NCBI RefSeq assembly: GCF_000020585.3
Contig: NC_011138.3
Coordinates: forward strand, 3,230,504-3,294,503
Origin: Alteromonas mediterranea DE
GTDB lineage: Bacteria > Pseudomonadota > Gammaproteobacteria > Enterobacterales > Alteromonadaceae
DNA: 64,000 bases
Direction of reading: 5' to 3'
Part shown: positions 10,065 to 18,178 of the stretch, piece by piece
Position numbering within the stretch: position 1 is the stretch's first letter
How the letters are laid out: each line of letters begins with the position of its first letter
Program-made: the position numbers and the translations under genes
Notes under the pieces: model-generated
The model's input: only the letters and a program-made list of their open reading frames with translations
Database searches by the model: none
What the model was told of the DNA's origin: nothing

Positions 10065-10631
10065 TTAGTGTACGGACGGCGTGTCTTGTTGATCATCCAA
10101 AAGTGACTGACCTAGCTCGCTAAAGCACAAAATAGCAGAGATTTTTACGTATTCTTCCACCTCTAATAGCGCTTTTTCAGATTCTTCATCAGCATCCATC
10201 GGTTCTTCCATGCGTGAAATATCTGAAAAATCTTCAAGTGCTTCTTTTACATCATCTGAACATTGCATTAAGTCTTGTTGATGCAAACCAAAACCCAGCA
10301 TAAAGCCTTGTACCCAGTTAATTAGGGCCGCGCCTCGGTCGTTAATTGGGGCCTGATCGTCAGGAAGTAACAAGGTAAGCGCAAACTCAGGTTCTAGCAA
10401 CTGCTGACACGTTTGATTAAAAAGCGTGGTTAAAAGATGCTGCGTTTGGTCACTAAAGCCTTCACCTTGATTAATGGTTTCACTCAAGGCTTCTAACCAC
10501 TTTTGGTCGGTCAGTGACATTCCGCCACAAAGCATGCCGCACAAAATGCCATGAACCTCTGCCGCATCTACTATGATGCTCTGCTGCGACAATTTATTGC
10601 TTACGCTATCGTAATCGAGCTGTTTTTCCAC
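10065..10631 (-). CDS. ygfB: YgfB/UPF0149 family protein
   Basis: A mostly helical, acidic protein of about 188 residues with the family segment AEVHGILCGMLCGG near the N-terminus and a DEESEKALLEVEEYVKISAIL-like C-terminal helix pair. The frame is open further upstream to a TTG at 10667. A GTG at 10631, with AAGAG 8 bp before it and starting VEKQLDYDS, fits the family start better. It lies 54 bp upstream of pepP and begins the operon. In relatives YgfB proteins have been linked to regulation, but its role here is unknown. Confidence 0.85.
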   Translation of the reverse strand: MEKQLDYDSVSNKLSQQSIIVDAAEVHGILCGMLCGGMSLTDQKWLEALSETINQGEGFSDQTQHLLTTLFNQTCQQLLEPEFALTLLLPDDQAPINDRGAALINWVQGFMLGFGLHQQDLMQCSDDVKEALEDFSDISRMEEPMDADEESEKALLEVEEYVKISAILCFSELGQSLLDDQQDTPSVH

Positions 10632-10667
10632 GAATCGTACTCTTGTTTGTAAATGGATTGAGAACAA

Positions 10668-11140
10668 CGCCTCGTTAAGCTAGGCCAACAAGCGTGTCAT
10701 CTCTTGATGGAGTTAATACTAGCAAAATTCAATGTACAAAGCCCACATTTGCCCCAAGCAATATACGAACTTTAACACCGCTCGGCACTTCGTGTTCACA
10801 CTTCGCTCAATTGGGCTTGTAGGTTGCATACTCACTGTCCAATCAGTATGTAATTGGCAAAATTATCTTTACTATGGGTAGTAACACAGCGTGAATTCAT
10901 CTAAGATCATTTGTGTTGGATACGGAATTCCTCTCGCAACAGTCTTGTAAGTATTTAATAGCTGTTTTGTTATTATTGAGCTTATCTTATATGCGTGTAT
11001 AATTGCTGACCAATTGGTCAAGAAAATGTTAATTTTTAACGACTTTTATATTCACCACGCAAAATAGTTATAAAGCGCATTAAGTGATCCCCTTCACTGG
11101 ATCTCGCGTTTGTTATACCCTGTTGCGTTAATACAACAAC
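10668..11140. other. Intergenic region between ygfB and 6S RNA
   Basis: This stretch must hold divergent promoters for the ygfB operon and for 6S RNA. No open frame of ZapA size is present, although zapA usually lies between ygfB and ssrS in enterobacteria. TTGACC-like and TATAAT-like hexamers occur around 10975-11060, but I cannot choose among them. Confidence 0.5.
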
Positions 11141-11324
11141 AATGTTTCCTGGGATGTTTGCTAGTTCATTCATGTCCCTGGCCGATGCTTTAAACCTAGG
11201 AAGTTGAAACAGCTGCTATTGTGCAAGCTCGACGCGTATCGAGAAGCCTACGGCAATTGTGATTCTTCCGCCCTGAACTTTTCGGTTCACGGGCGAAACA
11301 TGGACAGCGGCATTCTGGGAAGCA
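11141..11324 (+). ncRNA. ssrS: 6S RNA
   Basis: About 184 nt, the standard length. The closing stem pairs GTTTCCTGGGATG at the 5' end with CATTCTGGGAAGC at the 3' end. The internal segment TATCGAGAAGCCTACGG and the hairpin CCCTGAACTTTTCGGTTCACGGG are the conserved landmarks of gammaproteobacterial 6S RNA. The molecule mimics an open promoter and sequesters sigma-70 RNA polymerase in stationary phase. Ends are placed from the stem and are good to a few bases. Phage DNA begins shortly after it. Confidence 0.88.
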
Positions 11325-11357
11325 CCACCCTCCTTAAAATCAATACTTTACGCGCTT

Positions 11358-11393
11358 TTTTAAAACGCAATCACGTACAGACACGTTTTAAAA
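11358..11393. repeat. 10-bp perfect inverted repeat at the host-phage boundary
   Basis: TTTTAAAACG and CGTTTTAAAA are separated by 16 bp. It lies 35 bp after the 6S RNA 3' end and runs into the direct repeats. It could be the 6S RNA terminator region, a recombinase core or a protein-binding site. Confidence 0.6.
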
Positions 11394-11446
11394 TTCGCAC
11401 TTTTTTCGCACTCGGGGTTAAAAATTCGCACTTTTTTCGCACTCGG
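11390..11446. repeat. Two direct repeats of 26 bp
   Basis: Identical 26-bp units at 11390-11415 and 11421-11446, period 31 bp, each holding two TTCGCAC heptamers around a T6 run. Similar TTTTTTCGCACTTGG sequences recur in the phage non-coding region near 49484, which suggests the units are phage DNA and that the junction lies to their left. Confidence 0.8.
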
Positions 11447-11473
11447 AAAGTGGTAATTTTCAACCTCTTATCT

Positions 11474-11490
11474 TATAATCAGTGATTATA
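11474..11490. promoter_or_regulatory. Phage palindrome 1: TATAATCAGTGATTATA
   Basis: Member of the dispersed 17-bp palindrome family, 25 bp upstream of the exonuclease start and overlapping its probable -10 region. Confidence 0.7.
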
Positions 11491-11514
11491 CCCGCCCAAA
11501 GTAGGATAATCACA

Positions 11515-12108
11515 TTGACCCAAGTGATCCGCAAAATGAAAGACGTCATGATCGACATTGAAACTGTCGGTACTCAACCTTACTCGGCTATCGTTTCCAT
11601 CGGTGCTGTGTTCTTTGACCCGTTTACCGGCGAAACAGGAAGAACGTTTTATGACGTTATTTCTTTAGACTCGTGTATTAAACACGGGCTGGTAATGGAC
11701 CCATCAACAATCCAGTGGTGGATTAAACAAGACAAAGAAGCCGCGAAAGTCTTTTTCGGTTTCAAACGAAACTTACCTGATGTAATGACATCGTTCACTG
11801 AATTTTTAACTGCCGAAGGCATTACCAAAAAATCAGTCAAGCCATGGGGCAACGGTGCCAGTTTCGATATCACACTTTTAGAGTGCGCATACAAAGTTGT
11901 CGGCCAAGAACACCCGTGGGAATTTTGGAATGTCCGCGACGTTCGAACAGTAGTGGCAATGGGCGAAGGGATCTCCGATGCCAAAAACACTATCCCGCGT
12001 GCAGGTACTTACCACAACGCATTGGATGACTCGGTTCACCAAGTTAAGTATGTGTCAGAAATTATGCGCGTATTGCGCGAAGGCAAAGAGGTAAACCCAG
12101 GCATGTGA
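11515..12108 (+). CDS. DEDDh 3'-5' exonuclease (Rv2179c-like/phage type)
   Basis: A 197-residue nuclease with the DEDDh residues in place: D14 and E16 in MIDIETVG, the second Asp in NGASFDITLLE, and the final His/Asp in YHNALDDSVHQ. It resembles short phage exonucleases of the RNase T/Rv2179c-like fold and would trim DNA or RNA 3' ends. TTG at 11515 is chosen as start because GTAGGA lies 8 bp upstream. The ATG at 11536 has no ribosome-binding site. It stands alone at the left end of the phage, transcribed toward the repressor gene. Confidence 0.8.
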   Translation: MTQVIRKMKDVMIDIETVGTQPYSAIVSIGAVFFDPFTGETGRTFYDVISLDSCIKHGLVMDPSTIQWWIKQDKEAAKVFFGFKRNLPDVMTSFTEFLTAEGITKKSVKPWGNGASFDITLLECAYKVVGQEHPWEFWNVRDVRTVVAMGEGISDAKNTIPRAGTYHNALDDSVHQVKYVSEIMRVLREGKEVNPGM

Positions 12109-12126
12109 CTTGAAGACGTCTGGCAC

Positions 12127-12258
12127 ATGCGTGGTCCTACCGTTACCTATGACGTGTCACCTCCTTACACCGAGGCCGGTAGTCAACTGAATGTGCAAGC
12201 CAGGGTTATGTTTACTCCCCATAGACTCGGTAAGCTCGCCGAGGGCGAAGAGAGCTAA
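12127..12258 (+). CDS. Small ORF after the exonuclease, 43 aa
   Basis: A 43-residue frame starting ATG-CGT-GGT and ending at the TAA at 12256-12258, just before the terminator. It is in the same frame as the exonuclease, and the codons between the exonuclease TGA and this ATG contain no stop. It could therefore be a separate gene, a readthrough extension (TGA followed by C) or a decayed C-terminus. There is no clear ribosome-binding site. Function unknown. Confidence 0.4.
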   Translation: MRGPTVTYDVSPPYTEAGSQLNVQARVMFTPHRLGKLAEGEES

Positions 12259-12278
12259 GTAGTAAAGCCAAAAAGAAG

Positions 12279-12309
12279 AACCCCGCATTTGCGGGGTTTC
12301 TTTTTATTT
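12279..12309. terminator. Bidirectional rho-independent terminator
   Basis: Perfect stem AACCCCGC / GCGGGGTT with loop ATTT and a T-rich tail on the plus strand. On the minus strand the tail is the complement of GAAGAA. It separates the convergent exonuclease and repressor genes. Confidence 0.9.
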
Positions 12310-12951
12310 AAACGGCATGGACTTGTCGTTCATTTTATTTTGTATGGCCATAACATAATGGACGACGCCAGTATCGGTGGGCTCGTTAAATGTTTTACCA
12401 TTCAAAGAGTAAGTCACCACCCACTGGGCTGACAAATATCTTAATAAACCATAGAAGACTTCATTATCCTTGATAACTATAACGTAGTCATGCTCATGGA
12501 CCTTAGAAGCAGGATCGCAAATAATATGCTGGCCTTTCTTCAACCCATCATAATTCTCCACATCCACCTCTATTGCAAAGCAGTCCTTCGGGACGGCAGG
12601 AAAATTTACTGCTAATGACTTCATTGTGCTTTCCATTCCTGATAATGCGTACTTAACTGGTACCCAGGCTTTAGTCAAACCGGATACCACGGTGTTCACA
12701 TCAGTTAGATCGGAATCGATGTCTGAGGGTTTACAACCAACCATGGCGGCAAACTTTCTAATGATATCCGTATTCAGCGCCATTGATTTTTTAGCAGACG
12801 GGTTACGTCCGCTTAGGTAGTAGGAGAACGCTGGCTGAGAAATTCCTAGAATCTTTGCTGCTTTTTGCTGAGTGAGTCCTTTTTCACCTTTTCCTTTTAG
12901 TTCCCAGTAGTAATTCAGTTTCTTACGTATTGCATCGTAATCGCGCTGCAT
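12304..12951 (-). CDS. Phage repressor: HTH plus degenerate LexA/S24-like domain
   Basis: A 215-residue protein. Residues about 27-52 form a helix-turn-helix (LTQQKAAKILGISQPAFSYY). The C-terminal half (about 120-205) has the strand pattern of the S24/LexA fold (CFAIEVDVENYDGLKKGQHI, then YVIVIKDNEVFYGLLR). The position of the catalytic Ser (normally G-D/E-S-M) reads VDVENYDGL, so RecA-stimulated self-cleavage looks lost. It is the best candidate to hold the lysogenic state. Palindromes resembling the phage-wide operator lie just upstream (12979-12995 and 13114-13130). ATG has AGGAG 8 bp before it. Confidence 0.85.
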   Translation of the reverse strand: MQRDYDAIRKKLNYYWELKGKGEKGLTQQKAAKILGISQPAFSYYLSGRNPSAKKSMALNTDIIRKFAAMVGCKPSDIDSDLTDVNTVVSGLTKAWVPVKYALSGMESTMKSLAVNFPAVPKDCFAIEVDVENYDGLKKGQHIICDPASKVHEHDYVIVIKDNEVFYGLLRYLSAQWVVTYSLNGKTFNEPTDTGVVHYVMAIQNKMNDKSMPFK

Positions 12952-12978
12952 TATCCGCTCCTGCGTATAAATTAACCT

Positions 12979-12995
12979 TATAAGTAATACTTATA
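12979..12995. promoter_or_regulatory. Phage palindrome 2 (variant TATAAGTAATACTTATA)
   Basis: Perfect 17-bp palindrome 28 bp upstream of the repressor start, same length and ends as the common palindrome but with GT/AC in place of TC/GA inside. Likely autoregulatory operator. Confidence 0.65.
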
Positions 12996-13113
12996 TAATA
13001 GGTACAACTTAACGGTTTTGCAACATCTTAATGCGTAATAAAACCAAGGTTCTACATCTTTTTTCTGATGTTTTTTTCGTCGTCTCGTTTAGAAATATAT
13101 ACAGGCGTATGAT

Positions 13114-13130
13114 TATAATCAATACCTATA
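13114..13130. promoter_or_regulatory. Phage palindrome 3 (degenerate TATAATCAATACCTATA)
   Basis: Left half is the common half-site and the right half resembles palindrome 2. The left half overlaps a second perfect palindrome, TGATTATAATCA at 13110-13121. It lies between the end of the late genes and the repressor. Confidence 0.5.
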
Positions 13131-13150
13131 TTATACTTTCGTCTATTTGA

Positions 13151-13492
13151 TTATGGATTTTTGAATATACTCATCCAAGCTACGACACCGAGAACCATGT
13201 AAGTTATTACTTTTTCTACGATTTTCAACCCACCATTGGTAAAAGCAACAGGCTTTATCATAGCCGTCTTTACGTTTGTAAGTTCTTTGTTAATAGCTTT
13301 TATCTGATCTTTAGTTTCTTGCTTAAACTCATCATGCCCAGAACTTCGTTCTTCTATGCGTAATGCCAGTTCAGTAAACTTCGCTAGGTTATCGCTCATC
13401 TTAGTGACCGACTCCCGTAATGCACGGTTCTCGGTCCTAGATTCTTCGCGCTGTTCTCTGATAATTTCAAGCAATCGATCGTACTCACTCAT
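13151..13492 (-). CDS. Coiled-coil protein with C-terminal membrane anchor (XhlA-like lysis protein)
   Basis: 113 residues from the ATG at 13492, which overlaps the endolysin stop as ATGA and has GGAG upstream. Residues about 3-75 are charged heptad repeats (REQREESRTENRALRESV), followed by a C-terminal hydrophobic segment VITYMVLGVVAWMSIF. Coiled coil plus tail anchor is the design of XhlA-type haemolysin/holin partners. A spanin would normally have the anchor at the N-terminus. It is the last gene of the lysis cassette. Confidence 0.6.
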   Translation of the reverse strand: MSEYDRLLEIIREQREESRTENRALRESVTKMSDNLAKFTELALRIEERSSGHDEFKQETKDQIKAINKELTNVKTAMIKPVAFTNGGLKIVEKVITYMVLGVVAWMSIFKNP

Positions 13493-13902
13493 TTCTTTGG
13501 GCTCCACGTAGTGATAGCCTTGCAGTTCCTGACGTCGATATGCACCCATGTCGGTGTATCTAATTCCACGAAAGTAATAAACGGGAACTCTTCGGGATGA
13601 GTGAGAATATAATGGCGCACTTCTTCAGGCGTAGCTTTAGAGAATTTACAATCTGCAGCGCGCCCAAACGTATGCTGTGAGAAAGGGCTGTAGTGTTTAC
13701 AGTCCGGTGTTCTTAGCCCAGACTCGGTGAACCCTCCCCCACTATGCCAATTATTAATCGTACAAGGACCGAACTTTTCGCGTAGCTGATCAATAGTTAT
13801 AAGTAAGCGTTCGTCGATAAGTTCCAGCGACCTAGCACCCCGTTTCAAGAATACAGATTTAGGAACTAGTTCCTGCGCTATAAAATACTTTGGCTTATAC
13901 AC
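13489..13902 (-). CDS. M15 family peptidase endolysin
   Basis: A 137-residue protein with the zinc-site motifs of the M15 D-Ala-D-Ala/L-Ala-D-Glu peptidase family: SQHTFGRAAD (His and Asp ligands) and WVHIDV (catalytic Glu replaced by context, His ligand). It would cut peptidoglycan stem peptides at lysis. There is no signal peptide, so release depends on the adjoining holin gene, which it overlaps by 8 bp. Confidence 0.82.
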   Translation of the reverse strand: MYKPKYFIAQELVPKSVFLKRGARSLELIDERLLITIDQLREKFGPCTINNWHSGGGFTESGLRTPDCKHYSPFSQHTFGRAADCKFSKATPEEVRHYILTHPEEFPFITFVELDTPTWVHIDVRNCKAITTWSPKK

Positions 13903-14428
13903 TTGGCTTTCTCCCTAGGTCCTTGATCTTGGAACCGAGAGAACTACCGAAATGAAAATTGATAATATCCTGGCGTTCTTTAAGTAACGAGTTCAGCATG
14001 AACCCTGTTAGGTTGCCGAGTGCAATTAAGATCTCACTATTACCCTGCAAAAAATACATAGCCAAGATATTCAGAGCAAAAAGAATCAACGCTAGAGGCA
14101 GATTATACTTGGTGACATTGTCCGCTATTTTGTCAGCGCCCATTGCGTTTTTGGCGTACATCTCTCGGGCAGACTGTACGTTGGCGAGGTCTATCCGTTC
14201 CTGCACCCACTTGTCTTCTAGCAAAGCCTGCTGGAATTTAAGCTGGTAATCAGAATTAATAGCCATTACATCTTTGGCTTCTATTTCGTTGTCACTGCCT
14301 GTTACTTTTATAGCAGTTTCTACGACCTTAGATGCGACTTTCGCTTCGTCATCTTTACCGAATAGCTTTAAAATGTCTGGCGCGTACTGCGCCAAACCTA
14401 ATGCTACGCTCAACAATGGTGCTGGCAT
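13895..14428 (-). CDS. Holin of the 3TM (GTA-holin-like) family
   Basis: 177 residues: an N-terminal amphipathic region, a central charged helix, then hydrophobic segments LPLALILFALNILAMYFL and ILIALGNLTGFMLNSLL, and a tail with FHFGSSLGSKIKD. The FGSS-x-GS-x-x-K tail is characteristic of the 3TM holin family found in phages and gene transfer agents. It directly precedes the endolysin. Confidence 0.75.
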   Translation of the reverse strand: MPAPLLSVALGLAQYAPDILKLFGKDDEAKVASKVVETAIKVTGSDNEIEAKDVMAINSDYQLKFQQALLEDKWVQERIDLANVQSAREMYAKNAMGADKIADNVTKYNLPLALILFALNILAMYFLQGNSEILIALGNLTGFMLNSLLKERQDIINFHFGSSLGSKIKDLGRKPSV

Positions 14429-14433
14429 AAGTA

Positions 14434-14871
14434 TTACCCCGCTTCTTGGAGTGTCGATATTATCTTAACTTTCTCCAAGAAAACCGGTGGCAGCTTATGG
14501 CCGTCTTCCGTAATTACGACTAATTGGTGCATGCCCTGACCGTTAAAATCAAGGAGCGCATCGTCGATGTGTATTAATATTTTACCATCTTTAAAGGACA
14601 CACCGCTAGTCATGTCTGCTGTTATTTTAACCTCTCCGAGTTGGTCAGCCAGCGAGTAGAAAGCCTCTCTGAACAAGTCAGTGCTCACTGCGGTTCCGTC
14701 TTTGTATTGCACAGTACAGACTAAAAAGTTATCTGAAAAATCAAACAAAGTGACCGGGGTGTATTTTACCTTCACCCCGTCAACTAAGCCCACGATAGGA
14801 GTGTAGTAAGGAAGTTCGTACGAACCGAACTCCCCCGATACATTCCAACTACCTGATACGTTCCACGCCAT
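14434..14871 (-). CDS. Hypothetical protein between fibre and lysis genes
   Basis: 145 residues, mainly predicted beta strands, starting with a WNVSGSWNVSG repeat. No membrane segment and no recognised domain. Its stop is 6 bp from the holin start and its start overlaps the preceding gene by 1 bp. Its position after the tail-fibre genes suggests a virion accessory or fibre chaperone, which is inference. Confidence 0.6.
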   Translation of the reverse strand: MAWNVSGSWNVSGEFGSYELPYYTPIVGLVDGVKVKYTPVTLFDFSDNFLVCTVQYKDGTAVSTDLFREAFYSLADQLGEVKITADMTSGVSFKDGKILIHIDDALLDFNGQGMHQLVVITEDGHKLPPVFLEKVKIISTLQEAG

Positions 14872-17800
14872 TATTGTATTACCCCATAAAACGCGCCCCC
14901 GGTTTGAGGGTAATTACTACCTAACCAAAGACCCACGATCTGGGTTCCAGATTCTAGGTCCGAGGTTTCAAGCGTTAGCACATCATTTGAAAATGTTGCT
15001 GGGCCGCTAAATACTGGCGTTGTTAAATCATTAGGTTCAAACAACACAATATCGTAGGTGCCTGATCCAGAACCTTTAATAGTTACACTCAGAGTCTGGG
15101 TTGTGGGTTCTAGAACCTGGGCTGCAACAGAAATGTCCACGTAAACAGGTGCCGAATCTACGCCGTCATCATCAGTGACAATAAGCTCTAACGTTACTGT
15201 TTGAGCAGTATCAGACACCGGTGAAGTAAAGCTGATGTTTTCAGCGGTAGTGCTTGATAACACTACACCACTGTTAGTAGTTTCACGCCACTTGTAACCT
15301 ACTATTGTACCATCACCATCAGAACTACCAGATGCGCTAACTTGCACTAATACACCAGCCGCTACTGACTGATCGGGGCCAGCGTTTGCTACTGGGGGTT
15401 GGTTTATTTCTTCGCTAACAATAACAGTTTGCGTTGCTGAACCTACGTTACCCGCCGCGTCTGTTGCGGTTGCCGTTACAGTGTATGTGCCAGCGGTGCT
15501 AGTATTAACAGGATTTGAAACAGTCGGTGTTAGTGTTCCATCGTTCGCATCAATAGCTGTGACTTGTGGGGTATATGAGTCACCTACTGTTAGCGTTATG
15601 GTACTGCCACCTACAAACGTGATTTGTGGGGGCGTACTATCCACTTCTTCGGTGATAACAAACTCTACATCATCACTGGTACTACCTTGGGCGTTAGTTG
15701 CTGTTAGACGTAGGTTATGAACACCAGCTTCATCGAACGTTACCGTGGGGTTTAAGATAGTTGTATCCGAAAAGATGGGAGTTTGACCTGTGGTACAAGT
15801 CCAGACCAAACTATCATAATCACTGGCTGTACCATTTAACTGAAACGAATCCCCAACCATACCAGCATCATTTACCCCTGCATTAACGGTTGGTGTTGTT
15901 GCGCCTCTAGCTTCATTTGAATAAGAGTTAACGGTGATTTCTTCAATTTCCATCGAAGTGTTTTCACCGCTAGGAGTGCTAAAGTTCATAGCTAGGGCCA
16001 GTGGTTGTGATATATCTAAGCTTTCTAGTGTAAATTCGTTTATCACACTAACACCACCGAGAATATGAACTACTCTCGTAGCGGGGAAAATTCTAATCCC
16101 GTATACAATCCTTGAAGTGTAATATTCTCTCTGGCTGTCTGCTTGGGTGCGGTCGTAACTGCCAACAGTTTTACGAGTATCATGCTCTTTGCTTGCAACG
16201 CCATCAGACAAAACGTTATAAATAAGACTCCCATTTTCTTTGGTCCAAATGAATCTCGCAGCGTTTGACGGAGATGCGGGGTCGTCAAAAAAACCAATTT
16301 CGCCGTAAATGTCTTGCACATCGGTCTGCGCCTGTCTTTTAAATTTAACTTCTAATACGTCATAATCTAAAAGGTTAAACGTGCCGAAATTTATAACGTT
16401 GGAGTCTCCATTCGCGTTTAACGGGAATTCTAACAATCCATCTTGGTTTGTTGTTGGATTGCTGGTAGCTGTCATTCCAGAAGTGTTATTGCTATTTACA
16501 CGTAATAGCTCAGTTTTATTCGATAGAGGCTGAATTATCGACCAATCGTAATCTATCTCGGCAACGTCTAGCATTGCGATTACGGTGTCGTTGTTTTGCG
16601 CTTTACCACGGTAGAAACCATAAAGTTTCCCTTCGTACTCTACTTCGCTGTAATGCGTTATTTCCCCATCGTCAAAAGATCCATCAGCGCCCAACTCAAC
16701 AAAATTATTTGGCAAAGAAACGATGTTGAAGTTTTCATCAACTAACACCTCTATCGGCTTTAAAGGTATTCCATCGCCTCCCGTAACTACGTCTTTTCTG
16801 ATGTTTACAGATAAACGGTAATACGGCCCATCTTTTCTAAGAGTGGAAATATTGCTAAGCATAATTACCCAATTTACATTCCACCCCGAAGCGGCACCTG
16901 CGTATATTACTTCGGGGTGACGACTTCGGTCGAACATGGTTATTATTTCATAAGCTTCGGGGTCTTCAATGTCGTTAGTGCCGTATATGACCTCTGAAGG
17001 ACCGCGAGAAGGATCGCCTCCACCATGAGTAGCATTAACCAAAAACTCATAGGGTTGCGAAGGAATGGGGTTTTTGATTATATTCGCGTAACCCGTATGC
17101 ATAGTCCCTTGTTCTTTATTAGCATCATAACTAAGTAACGGAGAAACAACACTCGTGAAATCAATACCGTTAAAACCTTTAGCTAATGATGTGCCTTGGT
17201 CTACATTCCCCGCAGAATTAGAATTTAAAATGTTGTGTGTAAATAAATATACCGTTCCGTTACTAGTAATAACCGAGGGCGTTTCACTGGGGGCCGCGCT
17301 TTCTGTAAATATGGGATTTGTTTTCTTAGCTATGTGGTCAAACTCAGAACGATTAGACACATTTTGCCATTCTTCCCACGCGGCAGTTTCTGTAGGCTCC
17401 CCTAATTCAGCGTTATAAACGCGAACATAAATCCCCGTAGTGACGTTCGCGGGTGCGTGGTCAGGTGAGGTATACATAATGAGAGGGTATTTAGTAGAAG
17501 GCCAGTTAGGTATTGTGTCTCCACGGACAACGGTAGGCCAGTATTCTGAGTACAAACCTATGTCAGCCATTGCGCTATGCAGAGGTACAATTTGCCCTAA
17601 TTTTGTTGCGCTCAACCCTTTACCAGTATGAACCAACGATACAGGCTCTTCGGTTTGGTAAGACATCCAGTTAATAGCTATTGTAGAGTCATCGGTTTTG
17701 AAGCCAGTTTTACCTTGCCCACTTAAAAAGCTGTCGTCGGTTTCAGCTGCAAGCTCATCGTTCAAAAAGAAGCGTATTCTTTCATTTGTTACTTTAACTT

Positions 17801-18167
17801 TTAACTTGTTAGCATTTGACTGGTATATAGAGTCTTTATTTACGTCTACTACGGTATTATTCACGCCATTAACTTTTTTGATTAATCGGCATCGCCCGGT
17901 TTCTCCATCGGTAACTACAACAAGCCAGTTGTTGTTTTCATCTACATAACGAACCATGAAACCATATTGCTTATTATTTCCTGACGGCTCTTCGGCGTAC
18001 ATTTCAAAAACGCCGTTTGACACGGAATCGTCAAAAATGAAAAAGTTACTTGAAACCGGAGAAGATACATAAGCTTTCCCCCCGTTGATTACTAGGTTAT
18101 TGCTTACTGCGGTTATACCAGCAACAGAGGTTGTACCGTCTGGGTAATTAAAGCGCTCTAATGCCAT
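14871..18167 (-). CDS. Large tail protein with PKD/Ig-like domains
   Basis: 1,098 residues. The N-terminal 180 residues look like a concanavalin-type beta sandwich. The middle (about 190-700) resembles a glycosidase-type propeller (YEFLVNATHGGGDPSRG region). From about 760 come three Ig-like modules: a PKD-like module (NAGVNDAGMVGDSFQLNG), a DUF5011-like module starting DSTPPQITFVGG, and a second PKD-like module starting PPVANAGPDQSV. An approximately 80-residue C-terminal cap follows. Such a protein would bind or process surface polysaccharide. Confidence 0.65.
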   Translation of the reverse strand: MALERFNYPDGTTSVAGITAVSNNLVINGGKAYVSSPVSSNFFIFDDSVSNGVFEMYAEEPSGNNKQYGFMVRYVDENNNWLVVVTDGETGRCRLIKKVNGVNNTVVDVNKDSIYQSNANKLKVKVTNERIRFFLNDELAAETDDSFLSGQGKTGFKTDDSTIAINWMSYQTEEPVSLVHTGKGLSATKLGQIVPLHSAMADIGLYSEYWPTVVRGDTIPNWPSTKYPLIMYTSPDHAPANVTTGIYVRVYNAELGEPTETAAWEEWQNVSNRSEFDHIAKKTNPIFTESAAPSETPSVITSNGTVYLFTHNILNSNSAGNVDQGTSLAKGFNGIDFTSVVSPLLSYDANKEQGTMHTGYANIIKNPIPSQPYEFLVNATHGGGDPSRGPSEVIYGTNDIEDPEAYEIITMFDRSRHPEVIYAGAASGWNVNWVIMLSNISTLRKDGPYYRLSVNIRKDVVTGGDGIPLKPIEVLVDENFNIVSLPNNFVELGADGSFDDGEITHYSEVEYEGKLYGFYRGKAQNNDTVIAMLDVAEIDYDWSIIQPLSNKTELLRVNSNNTSGMTATSNPTTNQDGLLEFPLNANGDSNVINFGTFNLLDYDVLEVKFKRQAQTDVQDIYGEIGFFDDPASPSNAARFIWTKENGSLIYNVLSDGVASKEHDTRKTVGSYDRTQADSQREYYTSRIVYGIRIFPATRVVHILGGVSVINEFTLESLDISQPLALAMNFSTPSGENTSMEIEEITVNSYSNEARGATTPTVNAGVNDAGMVGDSFQLNGTASDYDSLVWTCTTGQTPIFSDTTILNPTVTFDEAGVHNLRLTATNAQGSTSDDVEFVITEEVDSTPPQITFVGGSTITLTVGDSYTPQVTAIDANDGTLTPTVSNPVNTSTAGTYTVTATATDAAGNVGSATQTVIVSEEINQPPVANAGPDQSVAAGVLVQVSASGSSDGDGTIVGYKWRETTNSGVVLSSTTAENISFTSPVSDTAQTVTLELIVTDDDGVDSAPVYVDISVAAQVLEPTTQTLSVTIKGSGSGTYDIVLFEPNDLTTPVFSGPATFSNDVLTLETSDLESGTQIVGLWLGSNYPQTGGAFYGVIQ

Positions 18168-18178
18168 TTTTATTCTCT

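Noticed and set aside
11390..11446. Direct repeats as a defined attL site
   Set aside because: Without the right junction no core sequence can be fixed; they may equally be phage iterons.
11204..11485. Open frame of 93 codons
   Set aside because: It lies inside the 6S RNA gene and runs through the direct repeats, with no ribosome-binding site.
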